From Streptomyces sp. NBC_00271 (lineage in GTDB: Bacteria > Actinomycetota > Actinomycetes > Streptomycetales > Streptomycetaceae), in assembly GCF_036178845.1 (NCBI RefSeq), contig NZ_CP108070.1, positions 5,208,001 to 5,272,000 of the forward strand: 64,000 nucleotides of DNA. The letters are read 5' to 3'. The notes beneath the pieces were generated by a model, which saw nothing but the letters and a program-made list of their open reading frames with translations, was not told where the DNA came from and did not search any database. Position numbers and translations under genes: made by a program. This document shows, in pieces, positions 1-12,369 of the stretch. Each line of letters starts with the position of its first letter. Positions within the stretch are counted from its first letter, which is position 1.

Positions 1-721
1 TCCACTCCTGCGGGCTCCAGCCGCGGCTCTCGAAGCGCTCGACGGAGGCCGCACCGATCGCCGCGAAGGACACGAGCGCTTCGACGGGGTCCAGCCCGGC
101 GACGAGCAGCGCCGCGAGGTGTCCGTCGCCGCGGTGTTCGCGCAGGATCGTCGCCGCATGCCACAGCTGGAGGTGCGGGGCGGCCGGCCACGCCGGCTCC
201 GCGTTGGCCGCGGCCATGGGCCGGCCCGCGGTGTTCGCGGCCTCGGCGGCACGGCGCAACAGCCCTGCGCCCTCGACGAGTTCGGGGCTCGCCGCGCGGT
301 CGCCGAATATCGCGCGGTACGCCCGGTCCATGCCCCGCTCCCTCGCCTTCAGCACGTCCGCGGGGCTCGCGGTGTCCCACGCGGAGTCCATGTGCGCGGC
401 GACCATGCGCGGGCTGAAGCTGTAGAAGGCGGACGACACGCGCTCGCTCCCGACCGCCCCCAACGGCGCGGCGCGGAAGGGGAAGTAGGTCGGCCAGCGG
501 TCCTCCGCCGACCCGGCGTACCCGAGCGCGGCCGACTCCTCGAAGACCTCCGGCGCGTAGTAGAGCACCGCGTGCAGGGGCTCCAGCAGGTGCCACAGCC
601 GACGCACCTCGCCGAGCTCGATCCCGACCTCGCCCCCTACCGCCGCCCCGATCCCGGTCTCCATACCGACAGCCCCGTCCCCCTGAACCATCCCGGCCAC
701 CTCACTACCGTGCTCCGACAT
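1..721 (-). CDS. SCO6745-family protein, HTH-like (3' end outside window)
   Basis: The reading frame begins at an ATG (721-719) on the minus strand and is still open at the window edge, giving about 240 residues. After a Gly/Val-rich N-terminus of about 35 residues the protein reads RRLWHLLEPLHAVLYYAPEV, followed by YFPFRAAPLG and FSPRMVAAHMDSAWD. That pattern matches the actinobacterial SCO6745 family, which is annotated only as helix-turn-helix-like and has no established biochemical role that I know of. It is divergent from the TetR gene at 829, and a weak promoter (TTGACA 800-795, CAATCT 777-772) overlaps the TetR gene's own promoter. The TetR protein may therefore control both genes. The family call is from memory; function is unknown. 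Confidence 0.72.
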   Translation of the reverse strand, partial: MSEHGSEVAGMVQGDGAVGMETGIGAAVGGEVGIELGEVRRLWHLLEPLHAVLYYAPEVFEESAALGYAGSAEDRWPTYFPFRAAPLGAVGSERVSSAFYSFSPRMVAAHMDSAWDTASPADVLKARERGMDRAYRAIFGDRAASPELVEGAGLLRRAAEAANTAGRPMAAANAEPAWPAAPHLQLWHAATILREHRGDGHLAALLVAGLDPVEALVSFAAIGAASVERFESRGWSPQEW

Positions 722-758
722 GACGAACCCCCTCGTCCCGTTCCCACCCCTGCGACAA

Positions 759-821
759 CTTGACACTGACAAGATTGCCCGAACCCGTCAAACTTGTCAA
801 TGCCTAGATTCCGCGTACGCT
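759..821. promoter_or_regulatory. Divergent promoter and probable TetR operator
   Basis: On the plus strand TTGTCA (794-799), a 16-nt spacer and TACGCT (816-821) form a promoter whose transcript would start at or next to the ATG at 829, so that mRNA would be leaderless. On the minus strand TTGACA (800-795) and CAATCT (777-772) are 17 nt apart and point at the SCO6745-type gene. The overlapping -35 boxes lie in an inverted repeat, TGACAAG (767-773) and CTTGTCA (793-799), with a further CTTGACA at 759-765. This is a plausible operator for the adjacent TetR protein. Confidence 0.5.
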
Positions 822-828
822 GACGACC

Positions 829-1413
829 ATGGAGACCGCGAAGACCACTCCCGAACGCCCCTACCACCACGGCGATCTGCGTCGCGCGATCCTGAGCGCC
901 GCGCTCGACGTCATCGCCGCCGAAGGCCCGTCCGCGCTGAGTCTGCGCGACCTGGCCCGCCGGGCAGGCGTCTCGCACGCGGCTCCGGCCCACCACTTCA
1001 AGGACCGCACCGGCCTGCTCACGGCGATCGCGGCCGAGGGCCACGCGCTGCTGTCGGCCGGGCTCGCCGAGGCCACGGACCTACGGGACGCGGGCGTCCA
1101 CTACGTACGCTTCGCGCGTGAGCACCCCGCGCACTTCCAGGTGATGTTCACGCCGGAGCTGCTGCGCGAGAACGACCTGGAGCTGACCACGGCCCGCGCC
1201 CTGACCGCGGACCGCCTGCGCCAGGCCGTCTCCGGCCGGGCGCCGGAACCCGGCACCGACCCCCGCCTCGCCGGAGTCGCCGCCTGGTCCCTGGCCCACG
1301 GCTTCGCCACGCTGCTCCTCGGCCACAACCTGGACGCCGTGGTCGGCGACCAGGACCCCGAGGAGGTCTTCCGCACCCTGACGGGAATGCTGTTCCAGCC
1401 ACCGGCGACGTGA
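829..1413 (+). CDS. TetR/AcrR family transcriptional regulator
   Basis: 194 residues. The N-terminal TetR DNA-binding domain spans about 13-60 (YHHGDLRRAILSAALDVIA, then SLRDLARRAGVSHAAPAHHF as the helix-turn-helix). It is followed by an all-helical ligand-binding domain of the WHG type (AAWSLAHGFATLLLGHNLD). The start is the ATG at 829, which lies 7 nt behind the -10 box TACGCT with no ribosome binding site, so translation is probably leaderless. The gene is divergent from the SCO6745-type gene and converges on mfd with a 32-nt gap. TetR proteins normally repress by binding DNA until a small ligand binds; the ligand here is unknown. Autoregulation and control of the divergent gene are inferred from the inverted repeat in the shared promoter. 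Confidence 0.88.
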   Translation: METAKTTPERPYHHGDLRRAILSAALDVIAAEGPSALSLRDLARRAGVSHAAPAHHFKDRTGLLTAIAAEGHALLSAGLAEATDLRDAGVHYVRFAREHPAHFQVMFTPELLRENDLELTTARALTADRLRQAVSGRAPEPGTDPRLAGVAAWSLAHGFATLLLGHNLDAVVGDQDPEEVFRTLTGMLFQPPAT

Positions 1414-1445
1414 GACACCGTCGGCGTGAGCCTGGCGTTCGCTCC

Positions 1446-4976
<3,531 letters not shown>

Positions 4977-5112
4977 GAAGGGCTTCCATCCCGGAGAGAG
5001 GGCAACGCGAACCGCCCGACACGTCTCGACGGGCCGGGGTTGTCCAGCCTACGACGGCGCCGCGCTCCCTGTGAGACGCAAGAGGTGGACGGGCCCCGGC
5101 CCCGGTCCCGGT

Positions 5113-5200
5113 TCGACGGCCCGTCGGGGGAATCGGGGCGCAGCCCCGCCCTCAGGGGCGCGAGGAACTGCGCGACCAGCCCCCACCGCCCCGCAGCCAA
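5113..5200. repeat. Dispersed Streptomyces-type intergenic repeat, copy 1
   Basis: The 346-nt gap 4977-5322 between the divergent genes mfd and the DUF2079 gene holds a degenerate copy of a GC-rich element that recurs at 20729, 36378 and 53001. Recognisable parts are GGGGCGCAGCCCCGCC (5135-5150), AGGGGCGCGAGGAACTGCGC and the trailing CCAGCCCCCACC. Elements of this type are common between Streptomyces genes and may fold into stem-loops. The rest of the gap holds a TAGGCT box near 5045 on the minus strand that could serve mfd, and a CGTGATCACG palindrome just before the DUF2079 gene. I see no gene in it. Confidence 0.7.
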
Positions 5201-5322
5201 ACAACCCAGCCCCCGCCCACCCCACGGGGAGTGACCCGCACCACACCCCACCCCCAACCGTCAACCACATCCCACGTCCCCGGCGTATACCCCGTGACAC
5301 GTGATCACGTACCGGGAGCCGC

Positions 5323-6780
5323 ATGAGCTCGAACCCGACCCCCGCCGACACCGACACCGCCACCGCCGCCGCCGACACCGCCCCAGGAACCGACAGCGCC
5401 CCCATACCCGCGCCGGTCACGGCAGTCCCCGCCCGTGACCGACGCCCCCGCGACCCCCAGCTCCTGGCGGTCCTGCTCTTCACCGCGTACGCGACCCTGT
5501 CGGTCTGCCGCTGGCGGCATCTGGCGACCCGTTCCTGGGACCTCGGCATCTTCGAGCAGGCCGTCCGCGCCTACGCCCACCTGCGCGCCCCCGTCGCCGA
5601 TCTCAGGGGCCCGGGCAGCAACCTCCTCGGCGACCACTTCAGCCCGGTCATGGCCCTCCTCGCGCCCGCGTACCGTCTCTTCCCCACCCCGGTCACCCTC
5701 CTCGTCGCCCAGGCCGCGCTGCTGGCCCTGTCCGCGGTCCCGGTCACCCGTGGCGCCGCCCGGCTCCTCGGCCGCTCCCGGGGACTCGCGCTGGGTCTCG
5801 CGTACGGGCTGTCGTGGGGGATCCAGCGCGCCGTCGACTTCGACTTCCACGAGATCTGCTTCGCCGTCCCGCTGATCGCCTTCGCCCTGGAAGCGGTCCT
5901 GGAGCGACGGTGGCGCGCGGCCCTGCTGTGGGCGTTCCCGTTGGTCCTCGTCAAGGAGGACCTCGGGCTCACCCTGGCCGCGATCGCCCTGGTCGTGGCC
6001 GTGCGGGCCCGGAAGCCCGCCCCGCGTACGGCCCTGTGCGCGCTCGGGGTCGCCGTCCTCGGAGTGCTGGCCGCGCTGCTCACCTTCACGGTGGTGATCC
6101 CTGCCTTCAACACCGCGGACACCTACTCCTACTGGAACAAGGCCGGCGGTGATCCCCTCGACGGCGTGGGCACCAAACTCCGCACCCTCGCCTGGCTGCT
6201 GATCCCCACCACCGGTCTGCTGGCCCTGCGCTCCCCGCTCCTCCTGGTCGCCCTGCCGACCCTGGGCTGGCGTTTCCTCTCCTCGGACCCGCACTACTGG
6301 GGCACGGACTGGCACTACAGCGCCGTCCTGATGCCGGTCCTGTCCCTCGCCCTCGCCGACGCGCTCTCCCGGGCCCGCTGGAGCCCGCGCCCGTGGCTGC
6401 GCTCGTACGCGCTGCACCTGCCCACGGCCGTGGTCGCGGCCGCGCTCGCGCTGACGACCTCGCTCCCGCTGTCGGTGCTGGGCGAGTCCGCCGCGTATCG
6501 CAAGCCCGCGCGCGTGGGTGCCGTGGAACGGCTGCTGGCGCGTGTCCCGGACGGGGCGAGTGTCGAGGCGAACGTCGGCCCGAGCAGTCGGCTCGTCGCG
6601 CGCTGCCGGGTCTTCTGGACGGGCGACACCGGTGGCGTCACCCCGGACTTCATCGCCCTCGACGACTCCGACCACGCGATCCGGGACGTCCAGGCGTACG
6701 CCGCCCGTCTGCACCCCCGCGCCGCGTACGACGTCGTGGGCGCCGCCTACGGCTACGTACTCCTGGAGCGGCGGACCTGA
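5323..6780 (+). CDS. DUF2079 domain integral membrane protein
   Basis: 485 residues. A low-complexity Ala/Asp/Thr/Pro N-terminus of about 45 residues precedes a polytopic membrane protein with roughly ten hydrophobic segments. The family signature is the stretch around residues 75-115 (SWDLGIFEQAVRAYAHLRAP, then GDHFSPVMALLAPAYRLFP), typical of DUF2079. That family resembles GT-C glycosyltransferase or mannosyltransferase folds but has no proven activity. The aspartate in the first extracytoplasmic loop (WDLGIFEQ) is in the place where GT-C enzymes carry their catalytic acid. The ATG at 5323 follows GGGAGCC closely. The gene is single, and a strong hairpin at 6799-6838 separates it from the convergent ABC transporter operon. 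Confidence 0.85.
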   Translation: MSSNPTPADTDTATAAADTAPGTDSAPIPAPVTAVPARDRRPRDPQLLAVLLFTAYATLSVCRWRHLATRSWDLGIFEQAVRAYAHLRAPVADLRGPGSNLLGDHFSPVMALLAPAYRLFPTPVTLLVAQAALLALSAVPVTRGAARLLGRSRGLALGLAYGLSWGIQRAVDFDFHEICFAVPLIAFALEAVLERRWRAALLWAFPLVLVKEDLGLTLAAIALVVAVRARKPAPRTALCALGVAVLGVLAALLTFTVVIPAFNTADTYSYWNKAGGDPLDGVGTKLRTLAWLLIPTTGLLALRSPLLLVALPTLGWRFLSSDPHYWGTDWHYSAVLMPVLSLALADALSRARWSPRPWLRSYALHLPTAVVAAALALTTSLPLSVLGESAAYRKPARVGAVERLLARVPDGASVEANVGPSSRLVARCRVFWTGDTGGVTPDFIALDDSDHAIRDVQAYAARLHPRAAYDVVGAAYGYVLLERRT

Positions 6781-6798
6781 GGCGCCGCGTACGACCGC

Positions 6799-6838
6799 GG
6801 GCCCGGCCCAGGAGGTGATGTCCTCCTGGGCCGGGCCC
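6799..6838. terminator. Bidirectional hairpin terminator
   Basis: Perfect 17-bp inverted repeat (arms 6799-6815 and 6822-6838, loop TGATGT) lying between the 3' ends of the convergent DUF2079 and FtsX-type genes. There is no U-tract, as is usual for Streptomyces terminators. Confidence 0.8.
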
Positions 6839-6889
6839 GTCCCCCGTAACCCCCGTATACGGTGGCTTCGCGGCGGCTGCTGCCGCCGG

Positions 6890-9457
6890 CTAGTCGGTGG
6901 CGATGGCGTTCAGTACGTTCATCCGGCCCGCCCGGAACGCCGGGATCAGGGCGGCGAACAGGCCCACGAACGCCGAGCCGATGAAGACCCCGATGATGGT
7001 CGGCCAGGGGATCTCCAGGACCTTCAGGCCCTCCAGGGCGAGGAGCTTCTGGGCGGTGGCACCCCAGCCCATGCCCAGGCCGAGGCCGAGCAGCGCGCCG
7101 AAGAGGGCGATGACGACCGACTCCAGGCGGATCATGCGGCGCAGCTGGCGGCGGGACATCCCGATGGCGCGCATCAGGCCGATCTCGCGCGTCCGCTCCA
7201 CCACCGACAGGGCGAGGGTGTTGATCACGCCGAGGACGGCGACGACGATCGCGAGGGCGAGCAGGCCGTAGACCATGTTCAGGAGCTGGCCGATCTGGTC
7301 CTTGAGCTCCTGCTTGTAGTCGGTCTGGTCGCGGACCTGGTACTGCGGGTACTGCTCCATGGACTTCTTCAGGGCCGCGTACGCCTGCTTCTCCTGGCCG
7401 TCCTTGGCGCTGGCGAACATGATCTGGTCCGGCGGGATCCGGTTGGCCGGGAGGTATTTCCGCATGGTCTGGGTGCTGAGGTACCGCGCGCCCTGGTCGA
7501 TGACCACGTCGTCGTCGGTGATCGCGGCGACCTTGAGCTTCGCCGTGCTGCCGCCCTTGAAGGCGACGGTCAGGGTGTCGCCGAGCTTCACGTGGTGCTT
7601 GGTGGCGAACTCCGAGCCGACGGACATGGAGTCCTTGCCGTAGGCGGCGGTCAGTTCACCGGCCGTCGTCTTGCGGTGCAGGTCCTGCGCGTAGGTGGGG
7701 TCGGCGGCCGTGACGCCGTCGCTGTCCGAGAATCCGTCGGGGGTGGTGAGCTTGGCCTCGATGTCCCGGTAGTGCGTGACGTGGGACAGTCCGGGTGTCG
7801 TCTCGATGGCCTTCGCCGCCTGCGGGACGATCCGCTGGTTGCCCTGGATGATGAAGTCGGTGCCGACCGACTTGTCGAGTTCGTCGGTCGCGGAGGCGAC
7901 CATGGACGAGCCGACGACCGACAGGCAGGCGACGAGGGCGAGGCCGATCATCAGGGCCGCGCCGGTGGCTCCGGTGCGGCGCGGGTTGCGCAGCGCGTTG
8001 CGCTCCGCCATCCGTCCGACGGGGCCGAAGAAGCGCAGCAGCACCGCGCTGATGACCCGGACGACACCGCCCGCGAGCAGCGGGCCGATGATGACGAACC
8101 CGATCAGGGTCAGGACGACTCCCGCGCCCAGCACCAGCGAGCCGTCGGTCGCCTTGTCGGCGTGGGCCGCCGTGAAGAGCGCGAAGGTTCCGGCGCCGGT
8201 GAGGACCAGGCCGATGATGCCGCGGACGAGACCGGCCTTGCCGTCCGCCGGTGTACCGGCGTCGCGCAGTGCGGCCATCGGGGAGACCTTGCCGGCCCGG
8301 CGGGCGGGCAGATAGGCGGCGAGGACGGTGACCACGACACCGAGCACGAGTCCGATGACCGGGGTCGTCGCCTTGACGGTCAGGTCGCGGGTGGACAGGT
8401 CCATGCCCGCCGCCGACATGAGCTTCATCAGGCCGATCGCGAGGCCGACGCCCGCGCCGACGCCGAGGATCGAGCCGAAGATGCCGAGCAGGGTCGCCTC
8501 GACCAGGACGGACCGGTTGACCTGCTTGCGGGACGAGCCGATCGCCCGCATCAGGCCGATCTCGCGGGTGCGCTGGGCGACCAGCATGGAGAAGGTGTTG
8601 ATGATCAGGAAGATGCCGACCAGGAAGGCGATCCCGGCGAAGCCGAGCATGGCGTACTTGATGACGTTCATGAAGGAGCCGACGCCGGAGCGGTTCTCGT
8701 CGGAGTACTCCTTCTGTGTCTGCACCTTGTACGCGCCGGCGCCGATCGAGGAGATGACGTTCTGCTTGAGCGTGTCGTCGGTGACACCGGTGGCGGCGGA
8801 GAGGTTGATGTTGGTGAACCGGCCGGTGGTGCCGAGCAGTTCGCGCTGGGCGGTGGCGGTGTCGAAGTAGACGACGGCGGCACCGGGGTTGGTCACCTTG
8901 AAGGTGGCGATGCCGACGATCCTGGCCTTGAAGTCACCGGTGACGGCGATGGTGCGCAGTTCGTCGCCGAGCTTCAGGTGGTGCTTGTCGGCGGTGTCGG
9001 CGTCGACCATCGTCTCGGTCGGCCCGCGCGGGGCGTGACCGGAGGTGATCTCCATCGAACGCAGGTCGTTGCGCGTCCAGTTGCCGGCGATCGTCGGGGC
9101 CCCGGTGCTCGACCCCATGTTCTTGTTGGCGCTGTTGACGACGGTCACGTTCATCGAACTGACGGCGCCCTCGGCGTACTTGACGCCCTCCGCCTTCTTG
9201 GCCCGCTCCAGGACCGAGGCGGGCAGCGAGTCGGGCCTGCCGTTCTGCGGGGTGCTGTCGCTCTTGGCCGTCTTCGGCGAGACGGTCACGTCGGAGGAGG
9301 TGGCGGCGAACAGCTTGTCGAACGTCGTATTCATGGTGTCGGTGAACACCAGCGTGCCGCAGACGAAGGCCACGGACAGCAGGACCGCGACCGCCGACAG
9401 CGCCATCCGCCCCTTGTGCGCGAAGAAGTTGCGCATCGAGGTCTTCAGGACGGTCAT
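6890..9457 (-). CDS. FtsX-family ABC transporter permease
   Basis: 855 residues with the layout of large actinobacterial FtsX/MacB-type permeases. A first membrane helix at about residues 16-38 is followed by a MacB-like periplasmic core domain and then an FtsX three-helix block near 270-390 (RTREIGLMRAIGSSRKQVNR). A central pair of helices precedes a second core domain and a second FtsX block at the C-terminus (RTREIGLMRAIGMSRRQLRR). The duplicated blocks mean that one chain supplies a full membrane domain. The substrate is unknown; such systems handle lipids, lipoproteins or peptides in the envelope. Its start overlaps the stop of the upstream ATPase gene by 4 nt (ATGA), so the two are translationally coupled and should form one transporter. 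Confidence 0.93.
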   Translation of the reverse strand: MTVLKTSMRNFFAHKGRMALSAVAVLLSVAFVCGTLVFTDTMNTTFDKLFAATSSDVTVSPKTAKSDSTPQNGRPDSLPASVLERAKKAEGVKYAEGAVSSMNVTVVNSANKNMGSSTGAPTIAGNWTRNDLRSMEITSGHAPRGPTETMVDADTADKHHLKLGDELRTIAVTGDFKARIVGIATFKVTNPGAAVVYFDTATAQRELLGTTGRFTNINLSAATGVTDDTLKQNVISSIGAGAYKVQTQKEYSDENRSGVGSFMNVIKYAMLGFAGIAFLVGIFLIINTFSMLVAQRTREIGLMRAIGSSRKQVNRSVLVEATLLGIFGSILGVGAGVGLAIGLMKLMSAAGMDLSTRDLTVKATTPVIGLVLGVVVTVLAAYLPARRAGKVSPMAALRDAGTPADGKAGLVRGIIGLVLTGAGTFALFTAAHADKATDGSLVLGAGVVLTLIGFVIIGPLLAGGVVRVISAVLLRFFGPVGRMAERNALRNPRRTGATGAALMIGLALVACLSVVGSSMVASATDELDKSVGTDFIIQGNQRIVPQAAKAIETTPGLSHVTHYRDIEAKLTTPDGFSDSDGVTAADPTYAQDLHRKTTAGELTAAYGKDSMSVGSEFATKHHVKLGDTLTVAFKGGSTAKLKVAAITDDDVVIDQGARYLSTQTMRKYLPANRIPPDQIMFASAKDGQEKQAYAALKKSMEQYPQYQVRDQTDYKQELKDQIGQLLNMVYGLLALAIVVAVLGVINTLALSVVERTREIGLMRAIGMSRRQLRRMIRLESVVIALFGALLGLGLGMGWGATAQKLLALEGLKVLEIPWPTIIGVFIGSAFVGLFAALIPAFRAGRMNVLNAIATD

Positions 9458-10242
9458 GACGTACGCCCCCGCGCGTCGAAGTCCTTCATGCGGTCGAGGA
9501 CCTGATCGGCCGTCGGCTGGTACATCTCGTCGACGATCCGGCCGTCGGCGAGGTACAGCACGCGGTCCGAGTACGAGGCCGCCACCGGGTCGTGCGTCAC
9601 GATCACGATGGTCTGGCCGAGCTCGTCCACCGAGCGGCGCAGGAAGCCCAGCACCTCGGCGCCCGCCCGGGAGTCGAGGTTTCCGGTCGGCTCGTCCCCG
9701 AAGATGATCTCGGGCCGCGCGGCGAGTGCCCGTGCCACCGCGACGCGCTGCTGCTGGCCGCCGGAGAGCTGGCTGGGCCGGTGCTTGAGCCGGTCGGCGA
9801 GTCCGACGGTCTCCACGACCTGGTCGAGCCAGCCCTTGTTCGGCTTGCGGCCCGCGATGTCCATCGGCAGCGTGATGTTCTCTATCGCGTTCAGCGTCGG
9901 CAGCAGGTTGAACGCCTGGAAGATGAACCCGATCCGGTCCCGGCGCAGCTGCGTGAGCTTCTTGTCCTTGAGCCCGGTGATCTCGGTCTCGTCGAGGTAG
10001 ATCTGGCCGGAGGTGACGGTGTCGAGTCCGGCGAGGCAGTGCATCAGCGTGGACTTGCCGGACCCCGAGGGGCCCATGATCGCGGTGAACTGCCCCCGCG
10101 CGATGTCCACGTCGACCTGGTCCAGGGCGACGACCCGGGTCTCCCCGGACCCGTACGCCTTGACGACCTGCCGCGCCCGTGCGGCAACGGCCGTACGCCC
10201 TCCAGTGCCCCCGTGCCTGGGAATGGTCACAGCCGATGTCAC
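9454..10242 (-). CDS. ABC transporter ATP-binding protein (LolD/MacB type)
   Basis: 262 residues from the GTG at 10242, which has AGGAG 9 nt upstream. A longer frame reaching 10362 is possible but has a non-conserved leader. Motifs: Walker A GPSGSGKST (57-65), Q-loop Gln109, signature LSGGQQQR (159-166), Walker B IIFGDE (179-184) and H-loop His217. The close-packed LSGGQQQRVAVARALAARP and GDEPTGNLDS sequences are typical of the LolD/MacB/FtsE group, which works with FtsX-type permeases. It energises the permease encoded immediately downstream. The two-gene operon is divergent from an MFS exporter. Confidence 0.94.
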   Translation of the reverse strand: MTSAVTIPRHGGTGGRTAVAARARQVVKAYGSGETRVVALDQVDVDIARGQFTAIMGPSGSGKSTLMHCLAGLDTVTSGQIYLDETEITGLKDKKLTQLRRDRIGFIFQAFNLLPTLNAIENITLPMDIAGRKPNKGWLDQVVETVGLADRLKHRPSQLSGGQQQRVAVARALAARPEIIFGDEPTGNLDSRAGAEVLGFLRRSVDELGQTIVIVTHDPVAASYSDRVLYLADGRIVDEMYQPTADQVLDRMKDFDARGRTS

Positions 10243-10630
10243 GGTGTATCTCCTATGTCGGTCAGCGGATGAAGTGCTCTTCGCTACGTCGGTAAGTCTG
10301 GTGGCGAGGGGTGGTCCGGCGCGCTGGTGCCCAGCGCAGTCTTCTACGGGGGAAAACCCCACCCCCGCGGGTCCGGTCCACCGCCCTCAGCGGCATAAAG
10401 CCAGGTTAAGGACGGCCGCGCCCCGTCTCGTCCTCCGCCGGTACGAACGCCCCCCGAGCCCTAGTGGGGAGAGACCCCTAGGGGCAGTCCACCCTTCGGT
10501 GGAGTCCCTCTCGGGGTTGCCTCCACCCTCGGTCCCAGTCAGCGTCCACCCTCCCGCTACGTGAAGGTCAAGTGAGAGGGTGGGGGACGGCGGATAGTTG
10601 CAGGGGGAACCGATCAGGGGAGGCGCTCCA
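10243..10630. other. Divergent intergenic region, no gene seen
   Basis: This 388-nt region separates the ABC exporter operon (minus) from the MFS gene (plus). It holds a short GGGGAAAACCCC hairpin near 10350, several short inverted repeats around ACCCCTAGGGG (10470-10480), and the MFS ribosome binding site. I could not pick convincing -35/-10 pairs for either direction, and I see no open reading frame with convincing coding character. Confidence 0.4.
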
Positions 10631-12145
10631 GTGGGCCAGGGGGACACCGGAATACGGGCCACGGCGACGGAACACCCGCCGGCCTCGCGCAGCCGCAGGG
10701 GTGCCGTCGTCGCCGCCCTGATGCTCTCCATGGCGCTGGCCGCGCTCGACTCCACCATCGTCTCCACGGCCGTACCGCAGATCGTCGGCGACCTCGGCGG
10801 CTTCTCCGTCTTCTCCTGGCTGTTCTCGGGCTATCTGCTCGCGGTGACGGTCACCCTGCCGGTGTACGGGAAGCTCTCCGACACCTTCGGCCGCAAGCCG
10901 GTCCTCGTCGCGGGCGCCGCCGTCTTCCTCCTCGGCTCGCTGCTGTGCGCCACCGCCTGGAACATGGCCGCGCTCATCGCCTTCCGGATCGTGCAGGGTC
11001 TGGGCGGCGGCGCGTTGCAGGGCACGGTGCAGACGCTCGCCGCGGACCTCTACCCGCTCAAGGAGCGCCCCAAGATCCAGGCCAAGCTGTCCACGGTGTG
11101 GGCGACCTCGGCGATCGCGGGCCCCTCCCTCGGCGGGGTGCTCGCCGCGTACGCCGACTGGCGCTGGATCTTCCTCATCAACCTGCCGATCGGCGCGCTG
11201 GCACTGTGGCTGATCGTCCGCCATCTGCACGAGCCGGTACGGGAGTCCTCCGGCCGCCGCCCCCGGATCGACTGGGCGGGCGCGCTGGCCGTCTTCGCCT
11301 GCGGCGGTGTGCTGCTCACCGCGCTGGTGCAGGGCGGGGTCGCCTGGGACTGGCTGTCGGCCCCGTCGCTCGCCCTGTTCGGTGCGGGACTCGCGCTGAT
11401 CGGTGCCGTGGTCGTGATCGAGCGCCGGGCGACCGAGCCGATCATCCCCGGGTGGGTGTGGCGGCGCCGCACGATCGCGGCCGTCAACCTGGCGCTCGGC
11501 GCACTGGGGTTGCTCATGGTCGCCCCCACGGTGTTCCTGCCCACGTACGCGCAGGCGGTCCTGGGCCTCGCGCCCGTCGCCGCCGGATTCGTGCTCTCCG
11601 TGTGGACGTTGAGCTGGCCGGTGTCGGCGGCGTTGAGCCAGCACGTCTACGGGCGGATCGGCTTCCGCAACACCGCGATGCTCGGCATCGCCGCCGCGAC
11701 CCTGATCCTGCTCGCCTTCCCCTTCCTGCCCTACCCCGGCGAGCCCTGGCAGCCGGCCCTGCTGATGTTCCTGCTGGGCGGCGCCCTGGGCCTCTTCCAA
11801 CTCCCCCTGATCATCGGCGTCCAGTCGACGGTCGGCTGGGAGGAACGCGGCACGACGACAGCGTCGGTCCTCTTCTGCCGCCAGACCGGGCAGACCATCG
11901 GCGCGACCCTGTTCGGCGCGATCGCCAACGGGGTGCTGGCCGCGCGGCTCGGCGGCGCCGGGGACCTGGACGCGGTGACGCGGGCGCTGGACTCGGGCGC
12001 GCCCGCCGAACATGTGCGCCACGCGGTCGCCGACGCGGTCCACGCCGTCTACCTCGGCGCGGCGGGCGCCGCCGCACTCGCCTTCCTGGTCCTGCTGTTC
12101 GTGGCACCGCGGCGCTTTCCGGTCATCAAGAATCCCGGGGACTGA
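10631..12145 (+). CDS. MFS drug-resistance-type exporter (DHA2, 14 TM)
   Basis: 504 residues from the GTG at 10631, preceded by GGGGAGG at 6-7 nt; an in-frame TTG at 10598 lacks such a site. After a short charged N-terminus the protein has the DHA2/EmrB-QacA features: ALDSTIVSTAVPQIVGDLGG in helix 1 (antiporter motif region), GKLSDTFGRKPVL as the loop 2-3 motif A, and about 14 hydrophobic segments. Such proteins export lipophilic drugs or endogenous metabolites with proton antiport. No TetR or MarR regulator is adjacent; the neighbour on the other side of the divergent region is the FtsX exporter. The substrate cannot be inferred. Confidence 0.9.
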   Translation: MGQGDTGIRATATEHPPASRSRRGAVVAALMLSMALAALDSTIVSTAVPQIVGDLGGFSVFSWLFSGYLLAVTVTLPVYGKLSDTFGRKPVLVAGAAVFLLGSLLCATAWNMAALIAFRIVQGLGGGALQGTVQTLAADLYPLKERPKIQAKLSTVWATSAIAGPSLGGVLAAYADWRWIFLINLPIGALALWLIVRHLHEPVRESSGRRPRIDWAGALAVFACGGVLLTALVQGGVAWDWLSAPSLALFGAGLALIGAVVVIERRATEPIIPGWVWRRRTIAAVNLALGALGLLMVAPTVFLPTYAQAVLGLAPVAAGFVLSVWTLSWPVSAALSQHVYGRIGFRNTAMLGIAAATLILLAFPFLPYPGEPWQPALLMFLLGGALGLFQLPLIIGVQSTVGWEERGTTTASVLFCRQTGQTIGATLFGAIANGVLAARLGGAGDLDAVTRALDSGAPAEHVRHAVADAVHAVYLGAAGAAALAFLVLLFVAPRRFPVIKNPGD

Positions 12146-12150
12146 GGAGA

Positions 12151-12173
12151 CCCTGCCGCCCTGGGTGGCAGGG
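12151..12173 (+). terminator. Hairpin downstream of the MFS gene
   Basis: CCCTGCC (12151-12157) pairs with GGCAGGG (12167-12173) across a 9-nt loop, 6 nt after the MFS stop codon. A short terminator of the U-less kind is likely. The rest of 12174-12369 is the upstream region of the DUF485 gene; a TAGCGT hexamer near 12294 is a possible -10 box. Confidence 0.5.
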
Positions 12174-12369
12174 CCGGAGTGGAACTGTCGGTGAACTCCC
12201 GATGTAAACGCGGACAACACCCCGGACCGCCGAAGTAAGCGCATACCGACCGCTCAGTTTGGTGAAAGCCTCACGCATACCGGCTACCTGCGAGTAGCGT
12301 GCGTGCCTCGCCCACCCCCCAACTCCCTGCGGTCCGCACCGGGCCCGAGCCACGCAAGGAGATCACGGG

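Noticed and set aside
6518..9505. 995-codon plus-strand frame opposite the FtsX permease
   Set aside because: Shadow of the permease gene; low-complexity Asp/Gly/Arg/Gln composition and no upstream site.
10243..10362. Longer N-terminus for the ABC ATP-binding protein
   Set aside because: The upstream 40 codons lack family similarity, while the GTG at 10242 has a good AGGAG site.
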